From Alcaligenaceae bacterium (GTDB taxonomy: Bacteria; Pseudomonadota; Gammaproteobacteria; Burkholderiales; Burkholderiaceae_B): a stretch of 64,000 bases of DNA. Positions 47,762-56,220 of this stretch are shown piece by piece. Numbering within the stretch: the first letter of the stretch is position 1; each line of letters begins with the position of its first letter. Made by a program: the position numbers and the translations under genes. The DNA lies in the NCBI GenBank assembly GCA_013416405.1, contig JACCET010000005.1:124001-188000 (forward strand), written 5' to 3'. The notes beneath the pieces are model-generated. The model was not told where the DNA came from, did no database searches, and worked only from the letters and a program-made list of their open reading frames with translations.

Positions 47762-49681
47762 CTATATTGATCCGACGAAGGCTTCCATCTCCCGATGACG
47801 GTCAGCCATTTCGGTGTGGATGTAGATGCTGGTCGTGTTCAGAGAAGCGTGGCCGAGGTTATCTCGAACCGTCTTGAGTTGCACATTGTTCTGCAAGGCA
47901 TGGGTGGCGTGGGTGTGTCGCATCCAGTGCATGCTGGCGCGGCGCAAGGCCTCGGCGGCATACGGCTCCTCATCCTGCATCTGATCAGCGACAGCGCCGT
48001 ATACACCCTTCATGATCTTATCCAGGCTCCGGGTTGTGAGCGCAGCCTGAGTTTGCCCCAAGTGCGATAACAGGGGAATGTCGCCAGGCAGATCCTGAAT
48101 GGTGGTGAAATCATGGCCCCGAGCGCGAAAATAGGCGGTAAGCAGCAGGAGCACGCTTGTCGGAAGCGGAACCTCCCTTTCTTTCCCACCCTTGCCAAGA
48201 ATGTGCAGATACCAGACCGGCTCGCTTCCGAACTGATATGTGCGCAGGTCAGCAACAACAGCCTTTGCCATCTCGTGGATTCGCATGCCTGTACCAAATG
48301 CCAACGACACCAAAAAGCGCTGGCGCAGGCCGCTTTCGTCATCAGGCAACCCTTTCAAGTAGCTCCGGATCCGCTCCCACTGATTAACGGACAGGCTACG
48401 GCTGATCGGTTGCCAGTTTCCCGCATTCATCCGAGGCAATCCATCGAATGGGTTGGAGTCAAGATATCGTTGCCCAATCAGCCAGCCGCATAGCGTTGAA
48501 AGTACTTGTATGGCGTACGCAGCGCTGCGCCGACTTAGGCCCGACTTCACGAATGGCTTCCACGCTGGATGAAATCGCTCGTAGCGCTTGTCGGCAACCC
48601 ATACCTCACGGGGCTGAGGGTCTTTCAGAAATGCCGCGTACTCTCCAACGTCTTCGGTGCTCAAGCTGGAGAACGCTTTGCGCTTGGAATAAATAGACCA
48701 GAGCAGCAAACGCTCAGCTTCTTTGCGATAAGCCCGCTCAGTATTCTCTCGGTCTTTGTATAGGCCAAGCCAAGCATTAATCGCAGCAAGATCGTCGTCG
48801 GCCTGGAGTCTGTTGCGAGTGCCTAATGCCCTGTTGGTGCCTTCTGTACCATTCAAGAAGCTGGTCGCTGCGTTGATCTGCTCCAGGGGAACGATTGCAT
48901 CGCGTGGTGTTTGGCGGCTTTGTGTGCTGACAGCGCCCCCGGCCTGGACACGCTTGAATTTTTCACGCGGCATCATGGCGTAGGCACTTAGCGATCCAGA
49001 TAAGTCACTACCTGCCAAAAAGGAGAGGATGCGCCGCGCAGTGACTTCCCCAAGCCGAGGTATAGCGCGATACCAGCGATATCCCTTGTGATTCATGAAC
49101 AGGATCAAGTCCGCAAGCGTTTCGAGGCTCGCCGCCGCAAATTTGTTCGCCACTCGCTGATCGAACCAGCCAGATATCAGGTCATCGAGCACAGGAGGCT
49201 TACTGATCTGTGCGGCTAGGTCGTTGATGAGCTGGATTTTCCGCTTGAGCAGCCGCAGATTGCGTTCCTGGCGACGAAGTTGCGCAGGTGTGGCCGCAGG
49301 CTCCTCAATTTCAGCCAACGCCCCATATTCTGCGCGGTACATGTCCAGCAGCTCGGCCTCACTGTAGAAATTTCCTGGATCCGCTTCATCACGGTACTCG
49401 TCAAGATTGGGCGGAGCATTGACGCTCTCAGGCCTGGCTTCCTCTTGGAACCGCTTTCTTGGCACACGTAACAGCGCCGCCGCACCGTGCTTCCCTTGGC
49501 GACGAGCTGCTTGAGACAAGGCCGACTCAACCAACTTGAGCGTGCGCTTGGCCGCAGGCAGGTCCGCCCCCGTTTCCAGATAGCGTCCTGCAATGTCTTG
49601 TAGCTCCATTTCCGTCTCGAATGCCGAACGGAAGAAAGCAATATGGTGAAGGCCTAAATAGCGAATAGGAGAGTGCGACAT
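47762..49681 (-). CDS. Large tyrosine-type site-specific integrase
   Basis: A 639-residue recombinase. The N-terminal 300 residues contain a helix-hairpin-helix/DUF3701-like region (SGWFDQRVANKFAAASLETLADL, RLGEVTARRILSFL), then a SAM-like core-binding domain (about 300-420), then the catalytic domain: Arg in GTGMRIHEM, Lys in GKGGKER, HxxR at 585-588, His611 in NLGHAS and nucleophile Tyr620. All catalytic residues are present, so it may be active. It is twice the size of phage integrases and belongs to the island type. It is transcribed toward tRNA-Arg. Confidence 0.93.
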   Translation of the reverse strand: MSHSPIRYLGLHHIAFFRSAFETEMELQDIAGRYLETGADLPAAKRTLKLVESALSQAARRQGKHGAAALLRVPRKRFQEEARPESVNAPPNLDEYRDEADPGNFYSEAELLDMYRAEYGALAEIEEPAATPAQLRRQERNLRLLKRKIQLINDLAAQISKPPVLDDLISGWFDQRVANKFAAASLETLADLILFMNHKGYRWYRAIPRLGEVTARRILSFLAGSDLSGSLSAYAMMPREKFKRVQAGGAVSTQSRQTPRDAIVPLEQINAATSFLNGTEGTNRALGTRNRLQADDDLAAINAWLGLYKDRENTERAYRKEAERLLLWSIYSKRKAFSSLSTEDVGEYAAFLKDPQPREVWVADKRYERFHPAWKPFVKSGLSRRSAAYAIQVLSTLCGWLIGQRYLDSNPFDGLPRMNAGNWQPISRSLSVNQWERIRSYLKGLPDDESGLRQRFLVSLAFGTGMRIHEMAKAVVADLRTYQFGSEPVWYLHILGKGGKEREVPLPTSVLLLLTAYFRARGHDFTTIQDLPGDIPLLSHLGQTQAALTTRSLDKIMKGVYGAVADQMQDEEPYAAEALRRASMHWMRHTHATHALQNNVQLKTVRDNLGHASLNTTSIYIHTEMADRHREMEAFVGSI

Positions 49682-49939
49682 ATCGTTGACCGCTGTAGCG
49701 GTTGCATTAACGATGTCTCCCTCTCCTATTTCTTGTTGTCATTATTTGAGGATGAGTCACCTGGGGATCAGCCCCATCCTACCAGTCAATAGCTTTTTTA
49801 TCAGATCCATGTATTGCTCAATGCGCTTTGCTCAATGTGTAATACGTAATGCGAGATACGTGATCCTCTGGTGCGCGGTACTGGCTCGGCCTCCTCAGGT
49901 GTCTAACGTCATTAAGATGAAGTGGTATGTAAAAACGAA

Positions 49940-50248
49940 TTAACGACTTGTATTCACTTCTTCAATCAAGCGCTCGGTTATGGCTTCAACGGCATCATGC
50001 AAGTCATCGCCAAGCTCGTCCATGGCACCAATTTGCTCTAAAGCAATATCAAGTAAAAGCTGAACAACTGCCGTCTTCGTATCACCTACCCCTTTATGCT
50101 CCAAGACTTTGAGCCAAGCAATCTGTTCAACAGGTAAACGCACACTCATAAGCATTCTAGGTTTACCTCGGTACTTGGACCCATATGGATCATCGATAGA
50201 TAGCAATTTTTCCGCAATAAATTCTGAAGCTTTCATTTGTATTTCCAT
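49940..50248 (-). CDS. Small ribbon-helix-helix-like protein, hypothetical
   Basis: A 102-residue acidic protein. The centre RMLMSVRLPVEQIAWLKVLEHKGVGDTKTAVVQLLLDIAL follows the beta strand-helix-helix pattern of MetJ/Arc-type DNA-binding proteins; the C-terminus is strongly acidic. Start is ATG 50248 or ATG 50236 (MKASEF). No partner toxin gene is adjacent. It may regulate the integrase downstream. Low identity to any family I can name. Confidence 0.55.
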   Translation of the reverse strand: MEIQMKASEFIAEKLLSIDDPYGSKYRGKPRMLMSVRLPVEQIAWLKVLEHKGVGDTKTAVVQLLLDIALEQIGAMDELGDDLHDAVEAITERLIEEVNTSR

Positions 50249-50715
50249 TCACGTAGTACGGTGTAATACACTGTATCACAAGTCTCCGAAAGAGTGGAAG
50301 ACCCCCAATGCGGCGCAATGTTCAATTGGAATTTTCTGTGTAACGGCCTTTTTCTAGTTCCAAATTGAATGACGTAAATTTCAAATTGAATGAAGTTCGA
50401 CAGCAGGTTCCGACCAAACTGCCCGTATGACCCCAAGTCATTGATCTACAAAGCGTTACGAGTAGGACTTCTGGGGATTGCCGATATTTTCTAAAAAAAA
50501 TGGTAGTTCTGATAATAAGGATTATCAGAAGTGCAAGTTGGGTCTGTCGCAGTTGTCCCTCGCCAAAGTAACTTTTTACTGGAATCTGGCAAAGGCTTTT
50601 CTAGCGCCCTACAGGGTCGTATTGGTCGGGCATTTAGACTGCTTGAGGGTTGATCCTGGCTGCAATGCTCAGGATGAAAAGGTTAGCGTCAGGCAAGCTA
50701 TAAACATGACGCGCA
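50249..50715. other. Stretch without recognisable gene
   Basis: Open frames here (for example the plus frame 50478-50795) have no family features and run through the terminator of the DUF932 gene. It is AT-richer than the core chromosome. I see no repeat or RNA gene. Confidence 0.5.
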
Positions 50716-50753
50716 AGAAAAAACCCCAAACGCAAAAAGCGTCTGGGGTCTTT
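50716..50753 (-). terminator. Terminator of the DUF932 gene
   Basis: On the minus strand GACCCCAGACGC-loop-GCGTTTGGGG followed by six T. The stem (CCCCAAACGC at 50724-50733 with GCGTCTGGGG at 50739-50748) differs from the one at 51846-51870 by a compensated pair. Confidence 0.85.
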
Positions 50754-50757
50754 GATA

Positions 50758-51744
50758 CTACGAAATTACATCAAGCATTTCTGAGAAGGCAGTAGTTTTG
50801 AGGTCGTTACCAGCCCCAAACCAAGCTGCATCCAGACGAGTCTCAGGAGAGCGGCCACGGCTGTGATCGACCCATTCGGTGACAGAGTTCACGAGGCACC
50901 AAGCAGTACCTTTGACCATTTCGTGACCACGAGCACCGCCATGAAACAACGCCATGACTTCCTTGAATCCCCTAGTGTTGCGTACATCGGGAAGGGAGCC
51001 ATCAGCACGTTTAGCCAGCTTCCTGGAAAACAATGTAGCTAGGAAAGCATCCGCAAAATCATCGCTGATCTGCTTTTCAGCCAAACGTCGCATTTCAATT
51101 TGGAACTTTTCCCATTGATCGGAAAAAATGCCAAGTTGCATCCGTACTTCTTCTGGCCGGAAATGTGCATCGTGACGAACTTTCACCACACTCTTGGAGT
51201 CGCCGGAGTACGCACGAGACAGTGTGTTATTGCATACGACACGCACAGAAGTTAGCCGAGCTGTGGTAGCCAGGGAGCCGTCATAGCTGGTCGCAAGCAA
51301 TACATAGGGGCGAACAATATCGTCTGCAATGATAGGAGCACCATCATCGATTTTTGCCAATCCCCAAATCTTCGCACCACCTTTCAAAGAGCCAACGGTT
51401 TCCAAATGGAAGCCACCGATCTCGGAAAGTTGATTGAAGAATTCCAACACTTCAGCAGGTTGAACAACCTTGTAGTCCTTAGAGACAACGGACAGCGGCT
51501 TAAGGTTATCGCTACGATAAAGAGTCTTGCGGCCAGGAAACTCATGGTAGGACGCAGTGCCGTCTTCATCAATCAAGCGGTACATAGCTTCGGCTGCGAG
51601 AACCGAGTAATCCAGTCCGGATTCACGACGCCAAGTTTCGATGTCAGAACCAGGCTGGAGGCTTTGACCAAGACCATGCCAAGGTGTTTGACCAACGTAT
51701 GCCATGGATGCTTTGCCGTCGATGATGTCGAGTTGATGAGCCAT
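50758..51744 (-). CDS. DUF932 phage/plasmid-like protein
   Basis: A 328-residue member of the DUF932 (TIGR03299, phage/plasmid-like) family, found on mobile elements; role unknown. Typical blocks: YVGQTPWHGLGQSL at the N-terminus, FPGRKTLYRSDNLKPLSVVSKDYKVVQPAEVLEFF, and VRVVCNNTLSRAYSG in the middle. AGGGAGATATCAA precedes ATG 51744. It has its own terminator, so forms a single-gene unit between two minus-strand small-gene units. Confidence 0.88.
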   Translation of the reverse strand: MAHQLDIIDGKASMAYVGQTPWHGLGQSLQPGSDIETWRRESGLDYSVLAAEAMYRLIDEDGTASYHEFPGRKTLYRSDNLKPLSVVSKDYKVVQPAEVLEFFNQLSEIGGFHLETVGSLKGGAKIWGLAKIDDGAPIIADDIVRPYVLLATSYDGSLATTARLTSVRVVCNNTLSRAYSGDSKSVVKVRHDAHFRPEEVRMQLGIFSDQWEKFQIEMRRLAEKQISDDFADAFLATLFSRKLAKRADGSLPDVRNTRGFKEVMALFHGGARGHEMVKGTAWCLVNSVTEWVDHSRGRSPETRLDAAWFGAGNDLKTTAFSEMLDVIS

Positions 51745-51837
51745 TTGATATCTCCCTTTTAGAGGTACTTGGGCAAGTGCGATATGCGCTTACAGAAAAC
51801 CAAGTGCCTATGAGTCCGGTACAAATGGTGTGAGTAA

Positions 51838-51874
51838 TAAAAAAACCCCAAACTCAAAAAGAGTCTGGGGTCTT
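51838..51874 (-). terminator. Terminator of the two-gene unit 52349-51901
   Basis: On the minus strand GACCCCAGACTC-loop-GAGTTTGGGG followed by seven T; arms at 51846-51855 and 51861-51870. Near copy of the terminator at 50716-50753. Confidence 0.85.
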
Positions 51875-51900
51875 TGGGGAAGCGAATTACGCCAGTGCGC

Positions 51901-52107
51901 TCAATCGCAATTTACGTTCTTCGACAGGAAACCAAGGGCAGCTCCAATCAAGCAAATAGCGATAACCGCAGCTCCCAAGGTATCTCCATCTTTCTGGATC
52001 CGCCACAAATCAGAAGTCAGCTTTTCAAAGCCATGATCACCGAGCAAAGAAAGGTAATCGAGCATCTGCGCGTCTGTGGCCGATGTGTCCTTTTTTTCTG
52101 TTCTCAT
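51901..52107 (-). CDS. Small single-pass membrane protein, hypothetical
   Basis: A 68-residue product with a soluble charged N-terminal half and one membrane segment (LGAAVIAICLIGAALGFL, about residues 44-61) near the C-terminus, ending SKNVNCD. It overlaps the preceding gene by four bases (ATGA), which supports both as genes. Function unknown; tail-anchored topology is likely. Confidence 0.6.
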   Translation of the reverse strand: MRTEKKDTSATDAQMLDYLSLLGDHGFEKLTSDLWRIQKDGDTLGAAVIAICLIGAALGFLSKNVNCD

Positions 52108-52349
52108 ATTGCATCCTCCACGGACTCTATCGTTTCGAGTGAAATCAAATGCCGCACACCATCATCTCGGCGTACGGCGAAAAAAACCTCTACCTGCTGA
52201 CCGCAAGCACGCTCCTCCATCCCCATAAAAGTCCTGATTTTGGTTGCCCCTGGGATGACTTCGCCAAACGGAGTTTCCCAATCCTTGATCTTGAATGCAT
52301 ACCGCTGATTTATGACGGGTTCGCGCAATTGTGCTTGTTGTAAGGTCAT
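52104..52349 (-). CDS. Hypothetical 81-residue protein
   Basis: An 81-residue soluble protein (MTLQQAQLREPVINQRYAF...). It has a Cys in ERACGQQVEVFFAV and an acidic tail. I do not recognise a family. Overlap of its stop with the start of the small membrane protein gene (ATGA) points to a two-gene unit ending at the terminator 51838-51874. Confidence 0.6.
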   Translation of the reverse strand: MTLQQAQLREPVINQRYAFKIKDWETPFGEVIPGATKIRTFMGMEERACGQQVEVFFAVRRDDGVRHLISLETIESVEDAI

Positions 52350-52473
52350 GGTGATATCTGAGCCTAAAAAAATGCCTGTTACTGACTAACGCGGACAGGC
52401 TCAGCGCGGGAGAATGCCATCATTTACCCGTGATGGCCCCGTTCAGCTACGGGCGATGCCGGGGGGATCCTGT

Positions 52474-52683
52474 TCAGTTAGAAAGGGTGACTGGTTTGCC
52501 GCCGCTCTTGCTGTTTAACCATGCTTCCAGACTTGCCAAACTTGCCGCCCCGGCATGTATGCGGCCATCGGCAGCAATGAGGGTGGGAGTGCCTTGAATG
52601 CCATATTTCTCGCCAACAGAGACGGTGCGCGAAACGGGCGTTTCGCATTGGCCGGAATTGTCAGGTTTGGTGCGTTTGAGCAT
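52474..52683 (-). pseudogene. Truncated DsbC-like thiol:disulfide interchange protein (C-terminal stub)
   Basis: The 69 residues match only the last third of DsbC-type disulfide isomerases: CETPVSRTVSVGEKYGIQGTPTLIAADGRIHAGA contains the cis-Pro loop (GTPT). The signal peptide, dimerisation domain and CxxC active site are absent. It lies in the same frame directly after the stop of the broken helicase gene. DsbC genes do occur next to such helicases on integrative elements, so a deletion has probably removed the front part. No function expected. Confidence 0.7.
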
Positions 52684-52689
52684 GTAGCC

Positions 52690-53800
52690 CTACGCCGCAA
52701 TGCGTTGAGTATCATGTGTATGTCCTTGCGTCAGAGCGTCGAGCACGGCCCGCTCCAGATCGCTGTAGGTCAAATCAATTCCGTAGAAGATGCTGCGAGT
52801 GGCCCCGCTTTGATTGCCCAGCTCATCGAATACTTCTCCAGCGCCCCGAAGCTGCGCATCCTTGGCCGATAGCTCAAAACCGTCACTGCATTCGACCAGA
52901 AGTTTTAGGCGTTCCAGCGTCTCTGGTTTCGGCTTAGCATTGTCCTTTAAGAACATAAAGAAATATCCCTTGCCGCCCTTGCGGGCGAGCCGCCCCCGCA
53001 ATTGATGCAATTGTGATGCACCGAAGTTCTCTGGGTTGATTACCACCATCACTTTAAGCGAGGGCAGCGTCAATCCAACCTCAATGACAGTCGAGCTAAG
53101 CAAGACATCAATCTCCCCGGACAGCATCTTGCGAATGGCCTCATCCTTGGCATCGCCTTTCTGACGGCCATGGATGATTCCAACCCGATCTCCGAAAGTC
53201 TTGGCAAATCGGGCGAGCGCCGCTTCGACGGTGCTGCCGGTCTTCTCGCTTTCGACCAAAGGGTAGATAATCGCAACCTGACCTCCCAGCTTGATCTGTT
53301 CCTTAATGAAATTGAACAGACCAGACTCCTTTTTACGCGTGATGATGCGGCTCATGATGTCTTTTTGTACGGGACATTCTTTGAGCATGGAAACGTCCAT
53401 TCCACCCATGGCAACCAGAGCCACGGTGCGCGGAATAGCGGTGGCCGTGGACTCAAGCAGGTTGGAATTGAGCGAAAGCAGTACCTTGCGCTGGGCAACG
53501 CTGAATTTGTGTTGCTCGTCGGTTATTACAAAATCAAAAGTCCGCTCAGCCGCTTCAGCAGCCAACGTCACAGCGGTGGTCCCGATGATGATCCCCTCGT
53601 CAGGGAGGCTCGCGCCTGCCCCGGCACCCGCCATGAACTCGGTAACAGGAACATCGGGGAAGTATTCACGCAGCTCTTTGGCAAGCTGGCGTACCAGCAA
53701 TTTGCCAGGCGCGACGATGGCGACGGATGCGCCTTGCTGATAGGCCGCGACCGCAGGCACCATAAATGTGAGTGTTTTGCCGGTTTGCGCGTAAGCGGGT
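52690..53800 (-). pseudogene. RecG-like helicase of an integrative element, N-terminus lost
   Basis: The frame holds a superfamily 2 helicase from its Walker A onward: AQTGKTLTFMVPAVAAYQ, Walker B VITDEQHKFS, and the C-terminal RecA domain with IIHGRQKGDAKDEAI, LLSSTVIEVGLTLPSLKVMVV and QLHQLRGRLARKGGKGYFF (motif VI, RecG/Mfd style). Everything before the P-loop is missing: a TAG stop lies 12 codons before it and the sequence upstream belongs to an hsdR piece in another frame. An ATG at 53763 could start a 357-residue product, but it would lack the P-loop. Confidence 0.8.
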
Positions 53801-54245
53801 CTTTGACCGGCCTATCTCTACGATACTGACGTTTGGCGTTTTCTACTGACTGCTTGAACTCACTTTTAAGCTCCAGCGTAGCCACCGGGACACCGTTTAC
53901 AAACAACGCCAGATCCAGCCTGGGGTTGTAGTCGCCCTCGCGTGCATGTGGAGAATAAGAAAGCTCAGGCACCACACGCAGGCGGTTTGCACCATATCGA
54001 GCCAAAGACTCTGGGTTCATGCCATGGTCAGGCCTGAAACTACACAAGTCGATTTTGACGCCGGGCACCTTATAGCCATGGCGCAATACGTCTAACGTGC
54101 CTTCCTGTTCCAGGGCGCGGACGGTTTTTTGGACAAGAATTTTGGCGGGATCGTGTGGATTATTCTTACTGAACTTCTCCCAGCGATCGGGATAGGCTAT
54201 CTGAAAATAGGCCAACAAGTCCTCGGTATCCCCCTGTGTCAGACT
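53790..54245 (-). pseudogene. hsdR fragment (type I restriction enzyme R subunit)
   Basis: About 150 residues of the N-terminal nuclease region of HsdR: RHGYKVPGVKIDLCSFRPDHGMNPE, LRVVPELSYSPHAREGDYNPRLDLALFVNGVPVATLELKSEFKQSVENAKRQYRRDRPVKDPLTRKP. The D...E-x-K nuclease motif (LDLALF ... TLELKSEFK) is preserved. The front is cut by the IS3 element near 54245, and after TRKP the sequence passes out of frame into the helicase P-loop. No hsdM or hsdS in the window. Confidence 0.8.
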
Positions 54246-55577
54246 AGTTGTCGCCTCTAAATAAATCGTTTTATTACGCAGAGGCAATAATGAGCGCAGC
54301 ATATTCTGAAGCATTCATCGAACAGGCTTTGGTCAAGGTTTTCTCCCGTGGCACGCGATCGATTCGCTCGGTCTCGGAAGAGCTGAATGTCCGTTTTCAT
54401 ACGTTAAAGTACTGGATGACCAGAAAAACAAAGAATGATCGCCCGCGACTGGCGACAAGCGCGAAGCGGCCCCAGGACTGGAGCCCCGAAGAGCAATTGG
54501 TGGCCTTGCATGAAACGCATGGCCTGTCGGGTGAGGCCTTGCAGGCCTGGTGTCGTGAGCGCGGCGTGTTCACCCATCAGTTGGAAAGCTGGAGAACCGC
54601 TTTTTGTATGGCGACAAAGGCGACCGGCGTCAGCAGCGAGGCCCGGTTATTAAAAGACGAAAATGTAAAGCTCAAACGGGAATTGGTGCGCAAAGAAAAA
54701 GCGCTCGCGGAGGCGGCGGCGTTGCTGGTGCTGCAAAAAAAGTTCCGGGCGCTGTGGGAGGACGAGGACAAATGACCTCTCTTGCACAGCGCAGTCAGAT
54801 CGTCGTGCTCATCGATCAGGCCGTCACCGCAGGCGCACGCCAGGATCGCGCCTGCCAAACCATTTGCTTGAGCCTGCGCACCCTGCAGCGTTGGCGGAGT
54901 GCGCCAGCCCTTGGCGACGGTCGGCCTGGACGATGCCAGGTGCCCAAGAACCGGCTCGGTGAGATGGAACGTCAACGGCTGTTGGCGCTGGCCAATTCGC
55001 AGGAGTTCGGGCACCTGGCACCCAGCCAGATCGTGCCCATCCTGGCCGATCGGGGCCAGTATGTTGCATCCGAATCGACCTTTTACCGGGTGCTGCGTGC
55101 GGCCAACCAGCTCACGCATCGCGGCGCCCAACGACCTGCACACGCCCGCAGCAAGCCGCGCGCGCTGTCGGCCAGCGCCCCAAACCAGCTGTTCAGCTGG
55201 GATATCACCTACCTGCCCACACGAGTCACAGGCATGTATTTTTACCTGTACTTATTCATGGACGTTTTTAGCCGCAAGATCGTCGGCTGGCAAGTTTACG
55301 ACACCGAAAGCAGTGAGCTGGCCAGTGCGGTGATGCGCGACATTTGTGAACGCGACAACATCGCACCCAACCAGGTAGTACTGCATTCTGATAACGGCAG
55401 TCCGATGAAGGGCGCCACAATGCTGGCTACCTTGCACGCCTTGGGCGTGGCCCCCTCCTTTAGCCGCCCAGCGGTGAGCAATGACAATCCTTATTCAGAG
55501 TCGTTATTTAAGACCTTGAAGTACTGGCCGACCTACCCGCGCCGTGCGTTTGAAGGATTAACCACCGCACGCGCCTG
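54246..55577 (+). mobile_element. Truncated IS3-family insertion sequence
   Basis: Two overlapping transposase frames (orfA 54290-54775, orfB from 54772) with a left end that interrupts hsdR near 54245. The right end is missing: orfB is cut at about 55575 where it joins an IS630 fragment. I could not define the terminal inverted repeats or a target duplication. Confidence 0.75.
54290..54775 (+). CDS. IS3-family transposase OrfA
   Basis: A 161-residue protein with the OrfA arrangement: N-terminal helix-turn-helix (EQALVKVFSRGTRSIRSVSEELNVRFHTLKYWM), then a charged coiled-coil (LLKDENVKLKRELVRKEKALAEAAALLVLQKK) ending in an acidic tail. ATG 54290 has AGAGG upstream; an in-frame TTG at 54248 is inside the IS end. 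It overlaps orfB by four bases (ATGA), the site where frameshifting or coupling makes the transposase. Confidence 0.85.
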   Translation: MSAAYSEAFIEQALVKVFSRGTRSIRSVSEELNVRFHTLKYWMTRKTKNDRPRLATSAKRPQDWSPEEQLVALHETHGLSGEALQAWCRERGVFTHQLESWRTAFCMATKATGVSSEARLLKDENVKLKRELVRKEKALAEAAALLVLQKKFRALWEDEDK

Positions 55578-55578
55578 A
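54772..55578 (+). pseudogene. IS3-family transposase OrfB, C-terminus truncated
   Basis: The integrase-core domain is present: LFSWDITYLPT (first Asp), HSDNGSPMKGATM (second Asp) and SRPAVSNDNPYSESLFKTLKY (Glu). The frame breaks after YPRRAFEGLTTARA, where intact relatives continue with about 60 residues ending the DDE domain. The cut coincides with the start of the opposite-strand IS630 fragment. The DDE triad is complete but the enzyme is probably inactive. Confidence 0.8.
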
Positions 55579-55952
55579 TGGACCGCGGTGCCAGAGTATT
55601 TGGCCATGAGCCGCAGGCTCCAGTGCGTTGCCTCTGCCGGGATCTTTTGCGTGGTCAACGTCAGGGTCTCTTGCACCTTCTTTTGCGTAAGCTTGCGTGG
55701 CTGGCCTGGGCGGGGCACGTCGTACAGACCGGCCAAACCCTGTTCTTGGTATCGAGTGCGCCATTTGAATACCACAGGGGCCGAGAGGCCCAGGCGATCG
55801 CTGATCCTGGCCGGCGTCAGCGCCGCGTCCAGATCCTGCAGAATCCTAGCCCGCTGCGCCAGGCGCTGGCCCAGCGTGCTTTTTCGAAGCCATCGCTGCA
55901 GCTCTAGGCGATCCGAGGAAGATAAAGAAAACGTCACGACCGGCTTGCTCAT
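55562..55952 (-). pseudogene. IS630-family transposase, N-terminal fragment
   Basis: About 130 residues of the helix-turn-helix part of an IS630-type transposase: RLELQRWLRKSTLGQRLAQRARILQDL, ISDRLGLSAPVVFKWRTRYQEQGLAGLYDVPRPGQPRKLT and LMAKYSGTAVHQARAV. The DDE catalytic domain is absent; after ARAV it enters the IS3 orfB sequence. ATG 55952 (MSKPVV) is the likely original start. Confidence 0.75.
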
Positions 55953-55985
55953 GGTAGACATCCGATTGAAATGGACATCACTCAT

Positions 55986-56220
55986 TTTATTTCAAATCAT
56001 TATATAAATAGACATATTAATCAAACACTACACTGGAGCGAATACCTATATTTTGTCCTAAAAAGATATTTCGCCAGAAACACGTTATATATTATGCAAT
56101 ATCGAAAAAACTGTCCTAATCTGAGTGACGTTCTTACACTGGTTTGGAAACGATTATCTTAAACAAGTGCAAGAGGTCACGTTGAACGCATGAAACTGAC
56201 TTATACAGCCTCAAGTCATT
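55986..56220. other. AT-rich gap after the IS fragments
   Basis: No gene seen. The sequence changes to strongly AT-rich here and stays so to about 60.7 kb, marking a boundary between differently derived segments. Confidence 0.5.

Noticed and set aside
49940-50248. RHH-like gene considered as an antitoxin
   Set aside because: No small toxin-like gene next to it; the nearest frames are the integrase and a gene-free stretch.
50478-50795. 105-codon plus-strand frame between the RHH-like and DUF932 genes
   Set aside because: It reads through the terminator hairpin and into the antisense of the DUF932 gene; no start signal or family feature.
52690-53763. Helicase fragment considered as an intact gene from ATG 53763
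   Set aside because: The start lies after the Walker A, so the ATP site would be lost; in-frame family sequence extends upstream of it to the break.
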